From Paracoccus luteus (GTDB lineage: Bacteria; Pseudomonadota; Alphaproteobacteria; Rhodobacterales; Rhodobacteraceae), in assembly GCF_004522155.1 (NCBI RefSeq), contig NZ_SDEA01000008.1, positions 62,001-126,000 of the forward strand: a DNA stretch of 64,000 nt, in the 5' to 3' direction. A model generated the notes under the pieces. That model saw only the letters and a program-made list of their open reading frames with translations, did no database searches and was not told the DNA's origin. Of the stretch, positions 35,188-45,095 are shown one piece after another. The translations under genes and the position numbers were made by a program. Each line of letters starts with the position of its first letter. The first letter of the stretch is position 1.

Positions 35188-36429
35188 ATGACCCCGCCTG
35201 CCGCCCCCGCGAACCGACCCGACGCCGCGCCCGCCTCGTCGTCGCCGACGCCGACGGCACAGGCGCCGATCACCCAGGACGTGCTGACGATCCCGCGCAA
35301 GCCGGTCGCCGCGGACCGGATCAACATCATCGGGCTGACCCGCGAGGGGCTGCGCGCCGCCCTGATCGCCGCCGGGACGCCCGAGCGGCAGGCCAAGATG
35401 CGCGTCGGCCAGATCTGGCAGTGGGTCTATCACTGGGGCGTGCGCGATTTCGCGCAGATGACCAACCTTGCCAAGGATTACCGCGCCTTTCTGGCGGACC
35501 GCTTCGAGATCGCCATCCCCGAGATCGTGACCCGCCAGGTCAGCGAGGACGGCACCCGCAAATACCTGCTGCGCATCGCCGGCGGGCACGAGGTCGAGAC
35601 CGTCTATATCCCCGAGGACAGCCGCGGCACGCTGTGCGTCAGCTCTCAGGTCGGCTGCACGCTGACCTGTTCGTTCTGCCACACCGGCACGCAGAAGCTG
35701 GTGCGCAACCTGACCGCCGGGGAAATCGTGGGCCAGCTGATGGTCGCCCGCGACGATCTGGGCGAATGGCCCGAACCCGGCGCGCCCAAGGACGAGACCC
35801 GGCTGGTCAGCAATCTGGTGCTGATGGGCATGGGCGAGCCGCTGTACAACTTCGACAACGTGCGCGACGCGATGAAGGTGGTGATGGACAACGAGGGGCT
35901 CAGCCTGTCGCGCCGGCGCATCACCCTGTCCACCTCGGGCGTGGTCCCCGAGATCGCCAAGACCGCCCGGGAAATCGGCTGCCAGCTGGCCGTGTCGTTC
36001 CACGCGACCACCGACGCGGTGCGCGACCGGCTGGTGCCGATCAACAAGAAATGGAACATCGACGAGCTGCTGGGCGCACTGCGCGACTATCCGCGGCTGT
36101 CCAACAGCGAGCGGATCACCTTTGAATACGTCATGCTGGACGGCGTGAACGACAGCGACGACGACGCCCGCCGCCTGATCCGCCTGATCCGCGGCATCCC
36201 CGCCAAGATCAACCTGATCCCGTTCAACGAATGGCCCGGCACCCCCTACAAGCGGTCGTCGTGGGACCGGATCGAGGCGTTCGCCGACATCATCTACAAG
36301 GCGGGCTATGCCTCGCCCATCCGCACGCCGCGGGGCGAGGACATCATGGCCGCCTGCGGGCAGCTGAAATCCGCGACGGAACGCGGGCGCAAGTCCGCCT
36401 CGCAGGTGGCGGCCGAGGCCGGGCTGTAG
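35188..36429 (+). CDS. rlmN: Dual-specificity 23S rRNA/tRNA adenine-C2 methyltransferase
   Basis: Radical SAM enzyme that methylates A2503 of 23S rRNA and A37 of some tRNAs. It has 413 residues, with an Ala/Pro-rich N-terminal extension of about 30. The cluster motif CTLTCSFC supplies Cys157, Cys161 and Cys164. [18 protein letters not shown] is the family signature, and [11 protein letters not shown] holds the C-terminal mechanistic Cys. The ATG at 35188 is chosen because it follows the terminator; an upstream in-frame ATG at 35116 would run translation through the hairpin and has no similarity. Confidence 0.95.
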   Translation: MTPPAAPANRPDAAPASSSPTPTAQAPITQDVLTIPRKPVAADRINIIGLTREGLRAALIAAGTPERQAKMRVGQIWQWVYHWGVRDFAQMTNLAKDYRAFLADRFEIAIPEIVTRQVSEDGTRKYLLRIAGGHEVETVYIPEDSRGTLCVSSQVGCTLTCSFCHTGTQKLVRNLTAGEIVGQLMVARDDLGEWPEPGAPKDETRLVSNLVLMGMGEPLYNFDNVRDAMKVVMDNEGLSLSRRRITLSTSGVVPEIAKTAREIGCQLAVSFHATTDAVRDRLVPINKKWNIDELLGALRDYPRLSNSERITFEYVMLDGVNDSDDDARRLIRLIRGIPAKINLIPFNEWPGTPYKRSSWDRIEAFADIIYKAGYASPIRTPRGEDIMAACGQLKSATERGRKSASQVAAEAGL

Positions 36430-36546
36430 CAACGCGGGCCGGGGAACCGTCCCGCGCGCCGCCCGCGCCCATCACGGGCGCTTGCCTTGCCCCCTGCCCG
36501 CGCGGGGCGTAGAACCCGCCCCGACCGATCACGCGCAGGGACCGTC

Positions 36547-38085
36547 ATGACCCAACCCCGACCCGTCGTGCTGTGCATTCTGGATGGCTGGGGCATATCC
36601 GACCGGCCCGAACAGTCCGCCCCCGACGTGGCGGATGTCCCGAACTTCCGCCGGCTGATGGCCGACGACCCGCATGCGACGCTGATCACCTATGGCCCCG
36701 ACGTCGGCCTGCCGCGCGGGCAGATGGGCAACTCGGAAGTGGGGCACACCAACATCGGCGCGGGCCGCGTCGTCGCGATGGACCTGGGCCAGATCGACCT
36801 TGCGATCGAGGACGGCAGCTTTTTCGACAACGCCGCGATGGGGGCGTTCATCGACCGCATCAAGGCCGCGGGCGGCGTCGCGCATCTGATGGGCGTCATG
36901 TCGAACGGCGGCGTCCACGGCCACATCGCCCATGTCGTCGCCGCCTGCCGCGCGGTCGCGGCGCAAGGCGTCCCGGTCGTGCTGCACGCCATCGCCGACG
37001 GGCGCGACGTGCCGCCGCAATCGGCGCTGGGGTTCGCGACCGAACTGGCCGGCGCGCTGCCCGAGGGCGTGACCGTGGGCACCGTCATCGGCCGCTATTT
37101 CGCGATGGACCGCGACAATCGCTGGGACCGGGTCGAACGCGCCTTTACCGCGATGGTGCGCGGCCAGGGCGTGACCGCGGCCGACCCCGCGCAGGCCGTG
37201 GCCGACGCCTATGCCCGCGGCGAGACGGACGAGTTCATCCAGCCGACCGTCCTGCCCGGCTATCTCGGCGCGCGCGACGGGGACGGGTTCTTCTGCCTGA
37301 ACTTCCGCGCCGACCGCGCGCGCGAGATCATGGCCGCCCTGGGCCAGCCCGACTTCGCCGAGTTCGACGTGACCGGCCGGCCGCGCTGGTCGGGCATGCT
37401 GGGGATGGTGGATTATTCCGCCCGCCACGACCAGTTCATGACCGCCGCATACCCCAAGCGGCAGGTCGCGAACACCCTGGGCGCCTGGGTCGCGGCGCAG
37501 GGGCTGCGCCAGTTCCGGCTGGCCGAGACCGAGAAATACCCGCATGTGACGTTCTTCCTGAACGGCGGCAAGGAAAGCCCCGAACCCGGCGAGGACCGCT
37601 TCATGCCCGCCAGCCCCAAGGTCGCCACCTATGATTTGGCGCCGGAAATGGCCGCGGCCGAGGTCTCCGACCGGTTGGTCGCCGCGATCGGCGCGGGGTA
37701 TGATCTGATCGTCGTGAACTATGCCAACCCCGACATGGTCGGCCACACCGGCAGCCTGTGGGCCGCCGCCCGCGCCTGCGAGGCGGTGGACCGGGGCCTT
37801 GGCATGATGCTGGAAGCGCTGGACCGCGCGGGCGGCGCGGCGGTGGTGATCGCCGACCACGGCAACTGCGAGACGATGATCGACCCCGCCACCGGCGGCC
37901 CCCACACTGCCCACACGACGAACCCGGTCCCGGTCATCGTCCACGGCGGGCCTGCGGGCGCGCGCTTGCGGGCGGGCGGGCGGCTGGCCGACGTCGCGCC
38001 CACGGTGCTGGACCTGATGGGCCTGCCCCTGCCGCCCGAAATGACGGGCGCGAGCCTGATCCAGCGCCCGGCGGCGGGCGCATGA
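36547..38085 (+). CDS. gpmI: 2,3-bisphosphoglycerate-independent phosphoglycerate mutase
   Basis: Mn-dependent alkaline-phosphatase-fold mutase interconverting 3- and 2-phosphoglycerate. It has 512 residues, full length. VLCILDGWG holds a metal Asp (residue 13), MGNSEVGHTNIGAGR the phosphoserine (about Ser63), NYANPDMVGHTG and IADHGNCE the remaining metal ligands. CAGGGACCGTC provides a modest ribosome site. Its stop overlaps the start of the EnvC-like gene (ATGA). The gpmI-envC-ctpA-rppH order links glycolysis to cell separation in one transcript, an arrangement also known in other proteobacteria. Confidence 0.96.
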   Translation: MTQPRPVVLCILDGWGISDRPEQSAPDVADVPNFRRLMADDPHATLITYGPDVGLPRGQMGNSEVGHTNIGAGRVVAMDLGQIDLAIEDGSFFDNAAMGAFIDRIKAAGGVAHLMGVMSNGGVHGHIAHVVAACRAVAAQGVPVVLHAIADGRDVPPQSALGFATELAGALPEGVTVGTVIGRYFAMDRDNRWDRVERAFTAMVRGQGVTAADPAQAVADAYARGETDEFIQPTVLPGYLGARDGDGFFCLNFRADRAREIMAALGQPDFAEFDVTGRPRWSGMLGMVDYSARHDQFMTAAYPKRQVANTLGAWVAAQGLRQFRLAETEKYPHVTFFLNGGKESPEPGEDRFMPASPKVATYDLAPEMAAAEVSDRLVAAIGAGYDLIVVNYANPDMVGHTGSLWAAARACEAVDRGLGMMLEALDRAGGAAVVIADHGNCETMIDPATGGPHTAHTTNPVPVIVHGGPAGARLRAGGRLADVAPTVLDLMGLPLPPEMTGASLIQRPAAGA

Positions 38086-39365
38086 CGGCGGCGCGCCTGA
38101 TCGGGGCGGCGGCGCTGGCCCTGCTGGCAGGCGCGGGCCTCGCCGCGGCGCAGGTCGTGTCCGAAGGCGGGCACCGCGCCGTCACGACCGCCGATGCGGG
38201 CGCGGGCGAAGGGGTCGCGGAAACGCCGACCCCGGCCGAGGCCGCGGCCGAACAGGCCGCCGCCGCCGCCGCCCAGCTGCGCGCCGCGATGGGCCAGCTG
38301 GACCGCGCGCTGACCGCCGACGATCAGGTGGTGGCCCTGACCGAGGTGATCCGCGCCTATGAGATGGGGCAGGCCGCCCTGCGCGACGGCTTGCGCCGCG
38401 CCAGCCTGCGCGAGGCGCAGGTCCGCGCCGATTTCGACGCGCGACGCGACCGGCTGTCGCGCGTGATCGGGGTGATGACCGCGATGCAGCAATCGCCCGA
38501 AACGCTGATGCTGCTGCACCCCGCAGGCCCCGCCAGCACAGCCCGGTCGGGCATGGTGCTGTCGGCCATCGCCCCGGCCCTGCAGGCCGAGGCCGACAGC
38601 CTGAAATCCGGCCTGGCCGAGATCGCCACCGTCCGCGCCATCGAACAGGCCGCCGCCGACACGCTGGCGCAGGGCCTGGGCGAGGTGCAGGAGGCGCGGC
38701 GGCTGCTCGCCTCGGCGGTCACCGACCGCTCGACCGTGCCGGTCCGCTTTGGCGAAGACCCCGCCGAGTTGACCTCGCTGGTGCGGTCGGCCGAGACGCT
38801 GGACAGCTTTGCCGACGGCATCGTGGCGATGGAACAGGACATCGGCGCGCCGATGGCCGATTTCGAGGCGGCGCAGGGCAATCTGCAGCTGCCCGTGCTG
38901 GGCCAGGTGGTGCCCGGCCGGGACGGCGCCGGCGCGCGCCTGCCGGGGCTGACCATCGCCACCCAGCCCGCCGCGCTGGTGACGACGCCCTGGCCCGCGA
39001 CCATCCGCTATCGCGGCCCGCTGCTGGATTACGGCAATGTGATGATCGTGGAACCCGCGCGCGACTATCTGCTGGTGGTGGCCGGGCTGGCGCAGGTGTT
39101 CGGCGAAACGGGCGACGTGCTGGCGCAGGGCGAACCCCTTGGCCTGATGGGCGGCAACGAGGGGCCGGCGGCCGAGTTCGGCGCCGGCTTTGTCGCCGCC
39201 GCGACCGGCGCCGCCCCGCCCGACGACGCGCCGCGCCTGTATCTGGAACTGCGGCACGGCAAGGAAACACTGGACCCCACCGAATGGTTCGTGATGAATC
39301 CGGTCATCACCGCCGATGCGGCCGCGGCCGGGACCGGTTCAGACGAGGTCAGGACAACCGAATGA
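38082..39365 (+). CDS. EnvC-like murein hydrolase activator (degenerate M23 domain)
   Basis: Exported coiled-coil protein with a LytM/M23 C-terminal domain, 427 residues. A signal peptide (cleavage near GLAAAQ) is followed by long Ala/Glu/Arg-rich helices (about 45-250) and the LytM-like domain at about 300-415 (TPWPATIRYRGPLLDYGNVMIVEP, given in parts: YRGPLLDYGN, LYLELRHGKETLDP). The zinc ligands of active M23 peptidases are largely missing: the usual HxH is LYLELRHG and the first His is absent. It is therefore probably an activator of amidases, like E. coli EnvC, not a hydrolase. It overlaps gpmI and ctpA by ATGA at both ends. Confidence 0.87.
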   Translation: MTAARLIGAAALALLAGAGLAAAQVVSEGGHRAVTTADAGAGEGVAETPTPAEAAAEQAAAAAAQLRAAMGQLDRALTADDQVVALTEVIRAYEMGQAALRDGLRRASLREAQVRADFDARRDRLSRVIGVMTAMQQSPETLMLLHPAGPASTARSGMVLSAIAPALQAEADSLKSGLAEIATVRAIEQAAADTLAQGLGEVQEARRLLASAVTDRSTVPVRFGEDPAELTSLVRSAETLDSFADGIVAMEQDIGAPMADFEAAQGNLQLPVLGQVVPGRDGAGARLPGLTIATQPAALVTTPWPATIRYRGPLLDYGNVMIVEPARDYLLVVAGLAQVFGETGDVLAQGEPLGLMGGNEGPAAEFGAGFVAAATGAAPPDDAPRLYLELRHGKETLDPTEWFVMNPVITADAAAAGTGSDEVRTTE

Positions 39366-40894
39366 AGAAATATCTGATGGCCGGGGTCGGCGGGACGCTG
39401 GCCGGCATCCTGGTGACGACGCAGCTGGCCGGCCCGCTGATCGCGCAGGAAAGCGGCCGGAACGTGTCGGTCTATGAACAGCTGGACCTGTTCGGCAACA
39501 TCTTCGAACGGGTGCGCCAGGATTATGTCGAGCAGGTGGACGACAAGACCCTGATCGAGGCCGCGATCAACGGGATGCTGACCTCGCTGGACCCGCATTC
39601 GTCGTTCCTGTCGGCCAACGACTATGAGGACATGCAGACACAGACCCGCGGCACCTTCGGGGGCCTGGGGATCGAGGTCGGGCAAGAGGACGGGCTGGTC
39701 AAGGTCATCTCGCCCATCGACGGCACGCCCGCCGCCGAGGCGGGGGTCAAGCCCGGCGATTTCATCACCCATGTGGACGGCGAGCCGCTGATGGGGCTGG
39801 GGCTGGACGAATCGGTCGACAAGATGCGCGGCCCGATCGGGTCGGAAATCACCATCACCATCCTGCGCGAGGGTGAGGCCGAGCCGTTCGACCTGAAGAT
39901 CACCCGCGACACCATCAAGCTGACCGTGGTCAAGACGCGGGTCGAGGGGCACGCGGTCGTGCTGCGCATCGCCACCTTCAACGACGAGACCTATGACACG
40001 CTGAAGGCCGAGATGGACAAGGCCATCGCCGAGGCGGGCGGCATCGACAAGGTCACGGGCTTTGTCGTGGACCTGCGCAACAACCCCGGCGGGCTGCTGG
40101 ACCAGGCCATCCGGGTCAGCGACGCGTTCCTGGACAAGGGCGAGATCGTGTCCACCCGCGGCCGCAAGCCCGAGGACAGCGAACGCTGGAACGCCGAGGC
40201 GGGCGACCTGGCGCAGGGCAAGCCGATGGTCGCCCTGATCAACGGCGGATCGGCCAGCGCGTCGGAGATCGTCACCGGCGCGCTGCAGGACCACCGCCGC
40301 GCCATCGTCGTCGGCACCAAGTCCTTCGGCAAGGGGTCGGTCCAGACGGTGATGCCGGTCACGTCCGACAGCGCGATCCGGCTGACCACGGCGCGCTATT
40401 ACACGCCGTCCGGGCGGTCGATCCAGGCGATGGGGATCAACCCCGACATCATCGTCGAACAGCCCCGCCGCGACCCGGCGGACGAGGCGGAGGAGGACGC
40501 GCCGAAGAGCGCCTCGAACTTCAACACCTCGGAAAGCGACCTGCGCGGTGCGCTGAACAACGATTCGATCAGCGACGAGGAAAAGCGCCAGATCGAGGAA
40601 GAGGCCAAGCAGGTCGAGGCGACCGCCAAGCTGCGCGAGGAGGATTACCAGCTGGCCTATGCCGTGGACATCCTCAAGGGACTGGCCGCGGTGGAATACC
40701 GCGCCGCCGACGTCCCCGAGGCCGCCAAGCCCGCCGTCACCGGCGAGAACGCGACGACCGAGGGGGCCGGGGACGCCGGGGCCGACGAACCCGCCGCTGG
40801 CGACGCGCCGGTCACCGCGCCGGTGGACGCCGCCGCGCCGCCCGCGTCGGGCGACGCCCCGCCGCCCGCGCGCCCGGCCGAATCGCGGCCATGA
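39362..40894 (+). CDS. ctpA: Carboxyl-terminal processing protease (S41)
   Basis: Periplasmic serine protease, 510 residues. An N-terminal signal/anchor (about 5-28) precedes a cap helix region, a PDZ domain at about 95-175 ([26 protein letters not shown]) and the S41 protease domain. The Ser-Lys dyad is Ser299 in GGSASASEI and Lys324 in GTKSFGKGS, with Gln328 following. The last 60 residues are Ala/Pro/Asp-rich low complexity. CtpA proteins process or degrade envelope proteins, including murein hydrolases, fitting its coupling to the EnvC-like gene. Both ends overlap neighbours by ATGA. Confidence 0.95.
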   Translation: MKKYLMAGVGGTLAGILVTTQLAGPLIAQESGRNVSVYEQLDLFGNIFERVRQDYVEQVDDKTLIEAAINGMLTSLDPHSSFLSANDYEDMQTQTRGTFGGLGIEVGQEDGLVKVISPIDGTPAAEAGVKPGDFITHVDGEPLMGLGLDESVDKMRGPIGSEITITILREGEAEPFDLKITRDTIKLTVVKTRVEGHAVVLRIATFNDETYDTLKAEMDKAIAEAGGIDKVTGFVVDLRNNPGGLLDQAIRVSDAFLDKGEIVSTRGRKPEDSERWNAEAGDLAQGKPMVALINGGSASASEIVTGALQDHRRAIVVGTKSFGKGSVQTVMPVTSDSAIRLTTARYYTPSGRSIQAMGINPDIIVEQPRRDPADEAEEDAPKSASNFNTSESDLRGALNNDSISDEEKRQIEEEAKQVEATAKLREEDYQLAYAVDILKGLAAVEYRAADVPEAAKPAVTGENATTEGAGDAGADEPAAGDAPVTAPVDAAAPPASGDAPPPARPAESRP

Positions 40895-41412
40895 CCGACG
40901 ACGGCACCTTCGATCCGGCCGAACTCGGCCCGGCCGGCCTGCCCTATCGCCCCTGCGCGGGGGTGGTGCTGGTCAACGGCCGCGGCCAGGTCTTTGCCGG
41001 GCACCGCATCGACAACCCCTCGGACGCCTGGCAGATGCCGCAGGGCGGCATCGACGGGGGCGAGGATGCGCGCGCCGCCGCCCTGCGCGAGCTGCGCGAG
41101 GAAACCGGCATCGACCCCGCCCTGTGCGAGGTGCTGGCCGAGACGCCGGACTGGGTGCGCTATGACCTGCCGCCGGAGCTGGTCGGCCGGATCTGGAAGG
41201 GACGGTTCGGCGGGCAGCGGCAGAAATGGTATCTGGTCCGCTATGACGGCACCGACGACCAGATCGACATCGCGACCGAACACCCCGAGTTCGACTCCTG
41301 GCGCTGGATGACCCCGGCCGAGATCAGCGGCAAGATCGTGCCCTTCAAGCGCGACGTCTATGACCGGGTGTTCACGGCGTTCGCGCCGTGGCTGGACGGG
41401 CGGCAGGACTGA
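40891..41412 (+). CDS. rppH: RNA pyrophosphohydrolase (Nudix)
   Basis: Nudix hydrolase that removes pyrophosphate from the 5' end of mRNAs, triggering decay; also annotated as IalA/dinucleoside polyphosphate hydrolase. It has 173 residues. The Nudix box runs from about residue 52 ([20 protein letters not shown] in order G, E, REL, EE) to 74. [19 protein letters not shown] and DAWQMPQGG are typical of RppH. Its ATG overlaps the ctpA stop. It is the last gene of the gpmI operon; the following 154 bases carry repeated GATCGCGCG words but no gene. Confidence 0.94.
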   Translation: MTDDGTFDPAELGPAGLPYRPCAGVVLVNGRGQVFAGHRIDNPSDAWQMPQGGIDGGEDARAAALRELREETGIDPALCEVLAETPDWVRYDLPPELVGRIWKGRFGGQRQKWYLVRYDGTDDQIDIATEHPEFDSWRWMTPAEISGKIVPFKRDVYDRVFTAFAPWLDGRQD

Positions 41413-41566
41413 GCGCCTGCCCGCGCCGCCAGCCGGTCCTGATCGCACCCCATGATTGCGCGGACCCGGTCGCACCGCGCTGATCGCGCGGCCCCCACCG
41501 CGCGGCCTTGATCGCGCGCGCGCTGCCGCTAGGCTGTCGCCGCGCATCAACCCTTGGGGGACAGAC

Positions 41567-43036
41567 ATGTTTCGTTTGCTGACGACCGCCGCGGCGGTCG
41601 CGTTTCTCGCCGGCCCGGCGCTGGCCGCGTCGGACGCGATCAGGCTGGGGATGGTGCTGGAACCGCCGAACCTGGACCCGACCGCAGGCACGGCGGCCGC
41701 CATCGACGAGGTGGTCTATTCCAACCTGTTCGAGGGGCTGACCAGGTTCGCCCCCGATGGCACCATCGTCCCCGGCCTTGCCGAAAGCTGGCAGGCGTCC
41801 CCCGACGGCAAGATCTATGATTTCAAGCTGCGGACCGGCGTGACGTTCCATGACGGACAGGGGTTCGACGCGTCCGACGTCGTGTTCACGCTGGACCGGG
41901 CGCGGGCGCCGGATTCGGTCAACGCGCAAAAGGCGCTGTTCGAGCATATCGCCTCGGTCGAGGCGGTCGCCCCCGATCAGGTCCGCGTCACGCTGAACGC
42001 GCCCGACGGCAACTTCCCGTGGAAGATGGCGTGGGGCGATGCGGTCATGCTGGACCCGGCGTCGGCCGCGAACGCCGCGACCGCGCCGGTGGGCACGGGG
42101 CCGTTCCGCTTTGGCGAATGGACGCAGGGCGACCACATCACGCTGACCGCCTTTGACGGCTATTGGGGCGACAAGCCCGCGCTGAAGACGGCGACGTTCC
42201 GCTTCATCTCGGACCCCACGGCGGCGTTCGCGGCGATGATGGCGGGCGATATCGACGCCTTTCCGATGTATCCCGCGCCCGAGACGCTGGACCAGATCAA
42301 GGCGGACCCCCGCTTCAAGGTCATGGTCGGCACGACCGAGGGCGAGACGATCCTGTCCATGAACAACCGCAACGCGCCCCTGAACGATCCCCGCGTGCGC
42401 GAGGCGATCGCGCTGGCGGTGGACCGGCAGGCGATCATCGACGGGGCGATGTTCGGCTATGGCACGCCCATCGGCAGCCATTTCGCCCCGCACCACCCGG
42501 ATTATGTCGATCTGGTCGCAACCTCTCCGCACGACCCCGACCGCGCCCGCGCCCTGCTGGCCGAGGCGGGGGTCGCGGACCTGACGCTGCGCCTGGCGCT
42601 GCCGCCGCCGCCCTATGCCCGCCGCGGCGGCGAGATCCTGGCCGCGCAGCTGCGCGACGTGGGCATCCAGACCCAGACGACGAACATGGAATGGGCGCAG
42701 TGGCTGGAAACGGTATTCAAGAACGCCGATTTCGACCTGACCATCATCAGCCATGTCGAGCCGCTGGACATCGGCATCTATGCCCGCGAGGGCTATTACA
42801 TCGGCTATGACAATGCCGATTTCCGGGCGCTGATGACGAAACTGGACGCGGCCATCGACCCCGCGGAACGCAGCGCCCTGCTGAAGCAGGCGCAGGAAAA
42901 GCTGGCCGCCGACCATCCCGCCGCCTTCCTGTTCCAGCTGGCCCGCACCGGCGTCGCCGACGCCCGGATCGAGGGGTTGTGGGAAAACGCGCCCTCGCCC
43001 GCGAACGACCTGACCAAGGTCCGCTGGACCGAATGA
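41567..43036 (+). CDS. ABC transporter peptide/solute-binding protein (family 5)
   Basis: Periplasmic binding protein of the oligopeptide/dipeptide/nickel family (SBP_bac_5), 489 residues. A signal peptide ends near GPALAA-SDAIRLG. Family motifs include EPPNLDPTAG, SNLFEGLTRFAPDG, GLAESWQASPDGKIYDFKLR (in parts) and GTGPFRFGEW. The ligand is not evident. It is a stand-alone gene; the only family-matched permeases and ATPase in the window, at 49682-53000, lack a binding protein of their own, so the two could form one system 6.6 kb apart. TTGGGGGAC upstream of the ATG may serve as ribosome site. Confidence 0.9.
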   Translation: MFRLLTTAAAVAFLAGPALAASDAIRLGMVLEPPNLDPTAGTAAAIDEVVYSNLFEGLTRFAPDGTIVPGLAESWQASPDGKIYDFKLRTGVTFHDGQGFDASDVVFTLDRARAPDSVNAQKALFEHIASVEAVAPDQVRVTLNAPDGNFPWKMAWGDAVMLDPASAANAATAPVGTGPFRFGEWTQGDHITLTAFDGYWGDKPALKTATFRFISDPTAAFAAMMAGDIDAFPMYPAPETLDQIKADPRFKVMVGTTEGETILSMNNRNAPLNDPRVREAIALAVDRQAIIDGAMFGYGTPIGSHFAPHHPDYVDLVATSPHDPDRARALLAEAGVADLTLRLALPPPPYARRGGEILAAQLRDVGIQTQTTNMEWAQWLETVFKNADFDLTIISHVEPLDIGIYAREGYYIGYDNADFRALMTKLDAAIDPAERSALLKQAQEKLAADHPAAFLFQLARTGVADARIEGLWENAPSPANDLTKVRWTE

Positions 43037-43040
43037 CGGC

Positions 43041-43928
43041 TCAGCGCGGCCGGCGCCAGCCCGCCGGCCGCGCGAACAGCACCAGGTTGCCCGCCAGCGC
43101 AAGGGCCAGCCCGGCGAACCCGGTCCAGTGCCAGCGATACCCCTCGAACAGGGTGGAGATCGTCAGGGCGATGACGGGGAACAGCACCGTCGCATAGGCC
43201 GCGCGCGACGTGCCCATCCGCGCCACCATCATCAGATAGGTGGTAAAGCCGATCACCGACGCGAACACCGCCAGATAGACCAGCGCCGCCAGATAGCGCC
43301 CGTCGGGCGGCGCCACGACCGGCGTGCCGGTGACCGCGACCAGCGCCAGCAGGATCAGCGCCCCATAGCCCATCGACCAGGCGTTGCCCGACATCAGCGG
43401 CACCCCCGCCGCGCTGTTGCGCCGCGACACCATGTTGCCCAGCGAAAAGAACAGCGTGCCCATCACCGCCAGCCCGATGCCGTGCAGCGCCGCAGGGTCG
43501 GCGGCCCCGGCCAGATCGCGCGCGAACAGCAGCCCCACGCCCGCCGCACCCAGCACTGCGGCCAGCGCCACGCGGGCGGTGATCCGCTCGGCAAAGAAGA
43601 TGCGCGCGTTCATCGCGTTGAAGATCGTGGCCAGCGAAAAGATCACCGACACCAGCCCCGACGGGATCAGCCCGGCAGCGGCGTAGAAGCACAGGAAATT
43701 GAGGCTGAACAGGCACAGCGCCTGCAGGACCAGGAACGGGTGGTGCCGCCCCGCGGGCCAGCGCAGCCGCCCCGACAGCGCCAGCGCCGCCAGCAGGATC
43801 GCCGCCGCCAGCCCGAACCGATACATCACCGACACCGGCACAGGCACCGGCCCGACCTGCATGCGGATACCGATCCAGGTCGTGCCCCAGACCAGCACGG
43901 TCGCCACGAACAGCAGGGCGTTGGTCAT
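43041..43928 (-). CDS. EamA/DMT-family transporter
   Basis: Inner-membrane transporter of 295 residues with about ten helices in two EamA halves. The N-terminal LLFVATVLVWGTTWIGIRMQ carries the usual WG(T/S)xW motif, and SGLVSVIFSLATIFNAMNAR marks the end of the first half. Substrate unknown. It converges with the binding-protein gene with four bases between the stops. It begins 16 bases after the lytic transglycosylase gene stop on the same strand, so the two are probably co-transcribed. Confidence 0.87.
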   Translation of the reverse strand: MTNALLFVATVLVWGTTWIGIRMQVGPVPVPVSVMYRFGLAAAILLAALALSGRLRWPAGRHHPFLVLQALCLFSLNFLCFYAAAGLIPSGLVSVIFSLATIFNAMNARIFFAERITARVALAAVLGAAGVGLLFARDLAGAADPAALHGIGLAVMGTLFFSLGNMVSRRNSAAGVPLMSGNAWSMGYGALILLALVAVTGTPVVAPPDGRYLAALVYLAVFASVIGFTTYLMMVARMGTSRAAYATVLFPVIALTISTLFEGYRWHWTGFAGLALALAGNLVLFARPAGWRRPR

Positions 43929-43944
43929 GGTTGCGTCGGCGCCG

Positions 43945-44964
43945 TCAGTTCTTCAGCACGATGCAGCGCCCGCCCGCGGATTTCAGCCGGTTGCAAAAGG
44001 CGAACGCCTCGGTCCGCGAGGAATAGCCGACCTGCGCGGTATAGACCTTGCGCGCGCTGCCGGTCAGCGCCTTGCGGACATAGCCGACGCGCTTGCCGCC
44101 CAGGATCGGGCGCAGCTGCCGGTTCAGCCGGTTCACCTGCGCCTGCGCACCCGACTGCTTGGGGTGGGACGCGACGATCACCCCCCAGGGCCACACGCGC
44201 GAGGGCGTGCCGAACTCTTTCAGCGTGCGGTTCGCCGCCAGCCTGATGCAGGCGTCGCGAAACGGTTTGGCCTTGTCCAGCCGCAGGTCCAGCGAGGCCG
44301 CGTCGGGCGGGCTGTCGCGCCATTTCCAGGCGGTGTGGCCGGTGATCGCCTCGACGTAATCCTGCGTCTCATAGGGCAGCACGTGGCCGCCGTTGCGGAA
44401 CCGCGCGGCCCGCGCCTCGCCGCCGTTATAGGCGACGGCGGCCAGCCCCACGCTGCCGAAACCGTCGATCAGGTCGCGCAGGTAATCGGCCGAGGCGTGG
44501 ATCGCCTTGGCCGGGTTGAACGGGTCGTCCAGCTTTCGCATCCGGGCGGTGTCGGGCATGAACTGCGCGATGCCCTGCGCGCCGACGGGAGAGATCGCCT
44601 CCGGCTCGAACAGGCTTTCCTTCCACAGCAGGCGGGCCAGAAAGTTGGGGTCCAGCCGGTTCTCGGTCGCGGCGCGCTCGATGGTGGTGCAGACATCCGC
44701 GACATAGCTGGCCGCCTCGATGCAGCTGCGCGCGTCGGCGGTGCAGCGGCGCGTGGTATTCGCGGCGGGGGCGGGGTCCGCCGCGGCGGGCTGCGGCGCG
44801 GCCGCGGCGGGTGCGACGGCGGCGACCGCCCTGGCGCCGGGCGGGTCGCCCGCGGGTGCATCGGGCACCGCAGCCTGGGACGCCACCGGGGTTTCGGGAT
44901 CGGCCAGTTCAGCCCAGGCGGGACCGGCCAGCGCCAGCGCAAGGATCAACGGAATCACACGCAC
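43945..44964 (-). CDS. Lytic transglycosylase (SLT) with C-terminal SPOR-like domain
   Basis: Exported peptidoglycan lytic transglycosylase, 339 residues. A signal peptide (to about GPAWAE) and an Ala/Pro-rich linker precede the SLT domain at about 85-220. The catalytic Glu is Glu116 in LLWKESLFEPEA, followed by SPVGAQGIAQFMP and AVAYNGGEARAARF, which are hallmark goose-lysozyme-like motifs. The C-terminal 80 residues (WGVIVASHPKQS to the end, with YTAQVGYSSRTEAFAFCNRL) look like a SPOR domain that binds denuded glycan at the division site. A paired Cys set (CTAD, CIEA, CTTI) may form disulfides. It would act at septal peptidoglycan. Confidence 0.85.
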   Translation of the reverse strand: MRVIPLILALALAGPAWAELADPETPVASQAAVPDAPAGDPPGARAVAAVAPAAAAPQPAAADPAPAANTTRRCTADARSCIEAASYVADVCTTIERAATENRLDPNFLARLLWKESLFEPEAISPVGAQGIAQFMPDTARMRKLDDPFNPAKAIHASADYLRDLIDGFGSVGLAAVAYNGGEARAARFRNGGHVLPYETQDYVEAITGHTAWKWRDSPPDAASLDLRLDKAKPFRDACIRLAANRTLKEFGTPSRVWPWGVIVASHPKQSGAQAQVNRLNRQLRPILGGKRVGYVRKALTGSARKVYTAQVGYSSRTEAFAFCNRLKSAGGRCIVLKN

Positions 44965-45041
44965 GCCGGCCCCCAGCGATCACCCTGCCGCAAGCGATAA
45001 CAACTGTCCGGCGCAAAGTTAACCCTTTGATGCCGACCCCG

Positions 45042-45074
45042 GAACGACAAACGCCCCGGCGATGGCCGGGGCGT
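45042..45074 (-). terminator. Terminator of the L,D-transpeptidase gene
   Basis: A perfect 10-bp inverted repeat ACGCCCCGGC/GCCGGGGCGT (45051-45074) with a 4-base loop lies 22 bases past the stop on the minus strand and runs into TTTGTCGTT. Confidence 0.75.
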
Positions 45075-45095
45075 CGCCGTGTCGCGGGACAGCCT

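Noticed and set aside
38082..39365. Active M23 endopeptidase
   Set aside because: The zinc-binding His/Asp residues and HxH motif are missing, so an EnvC-like activator role is more likely.
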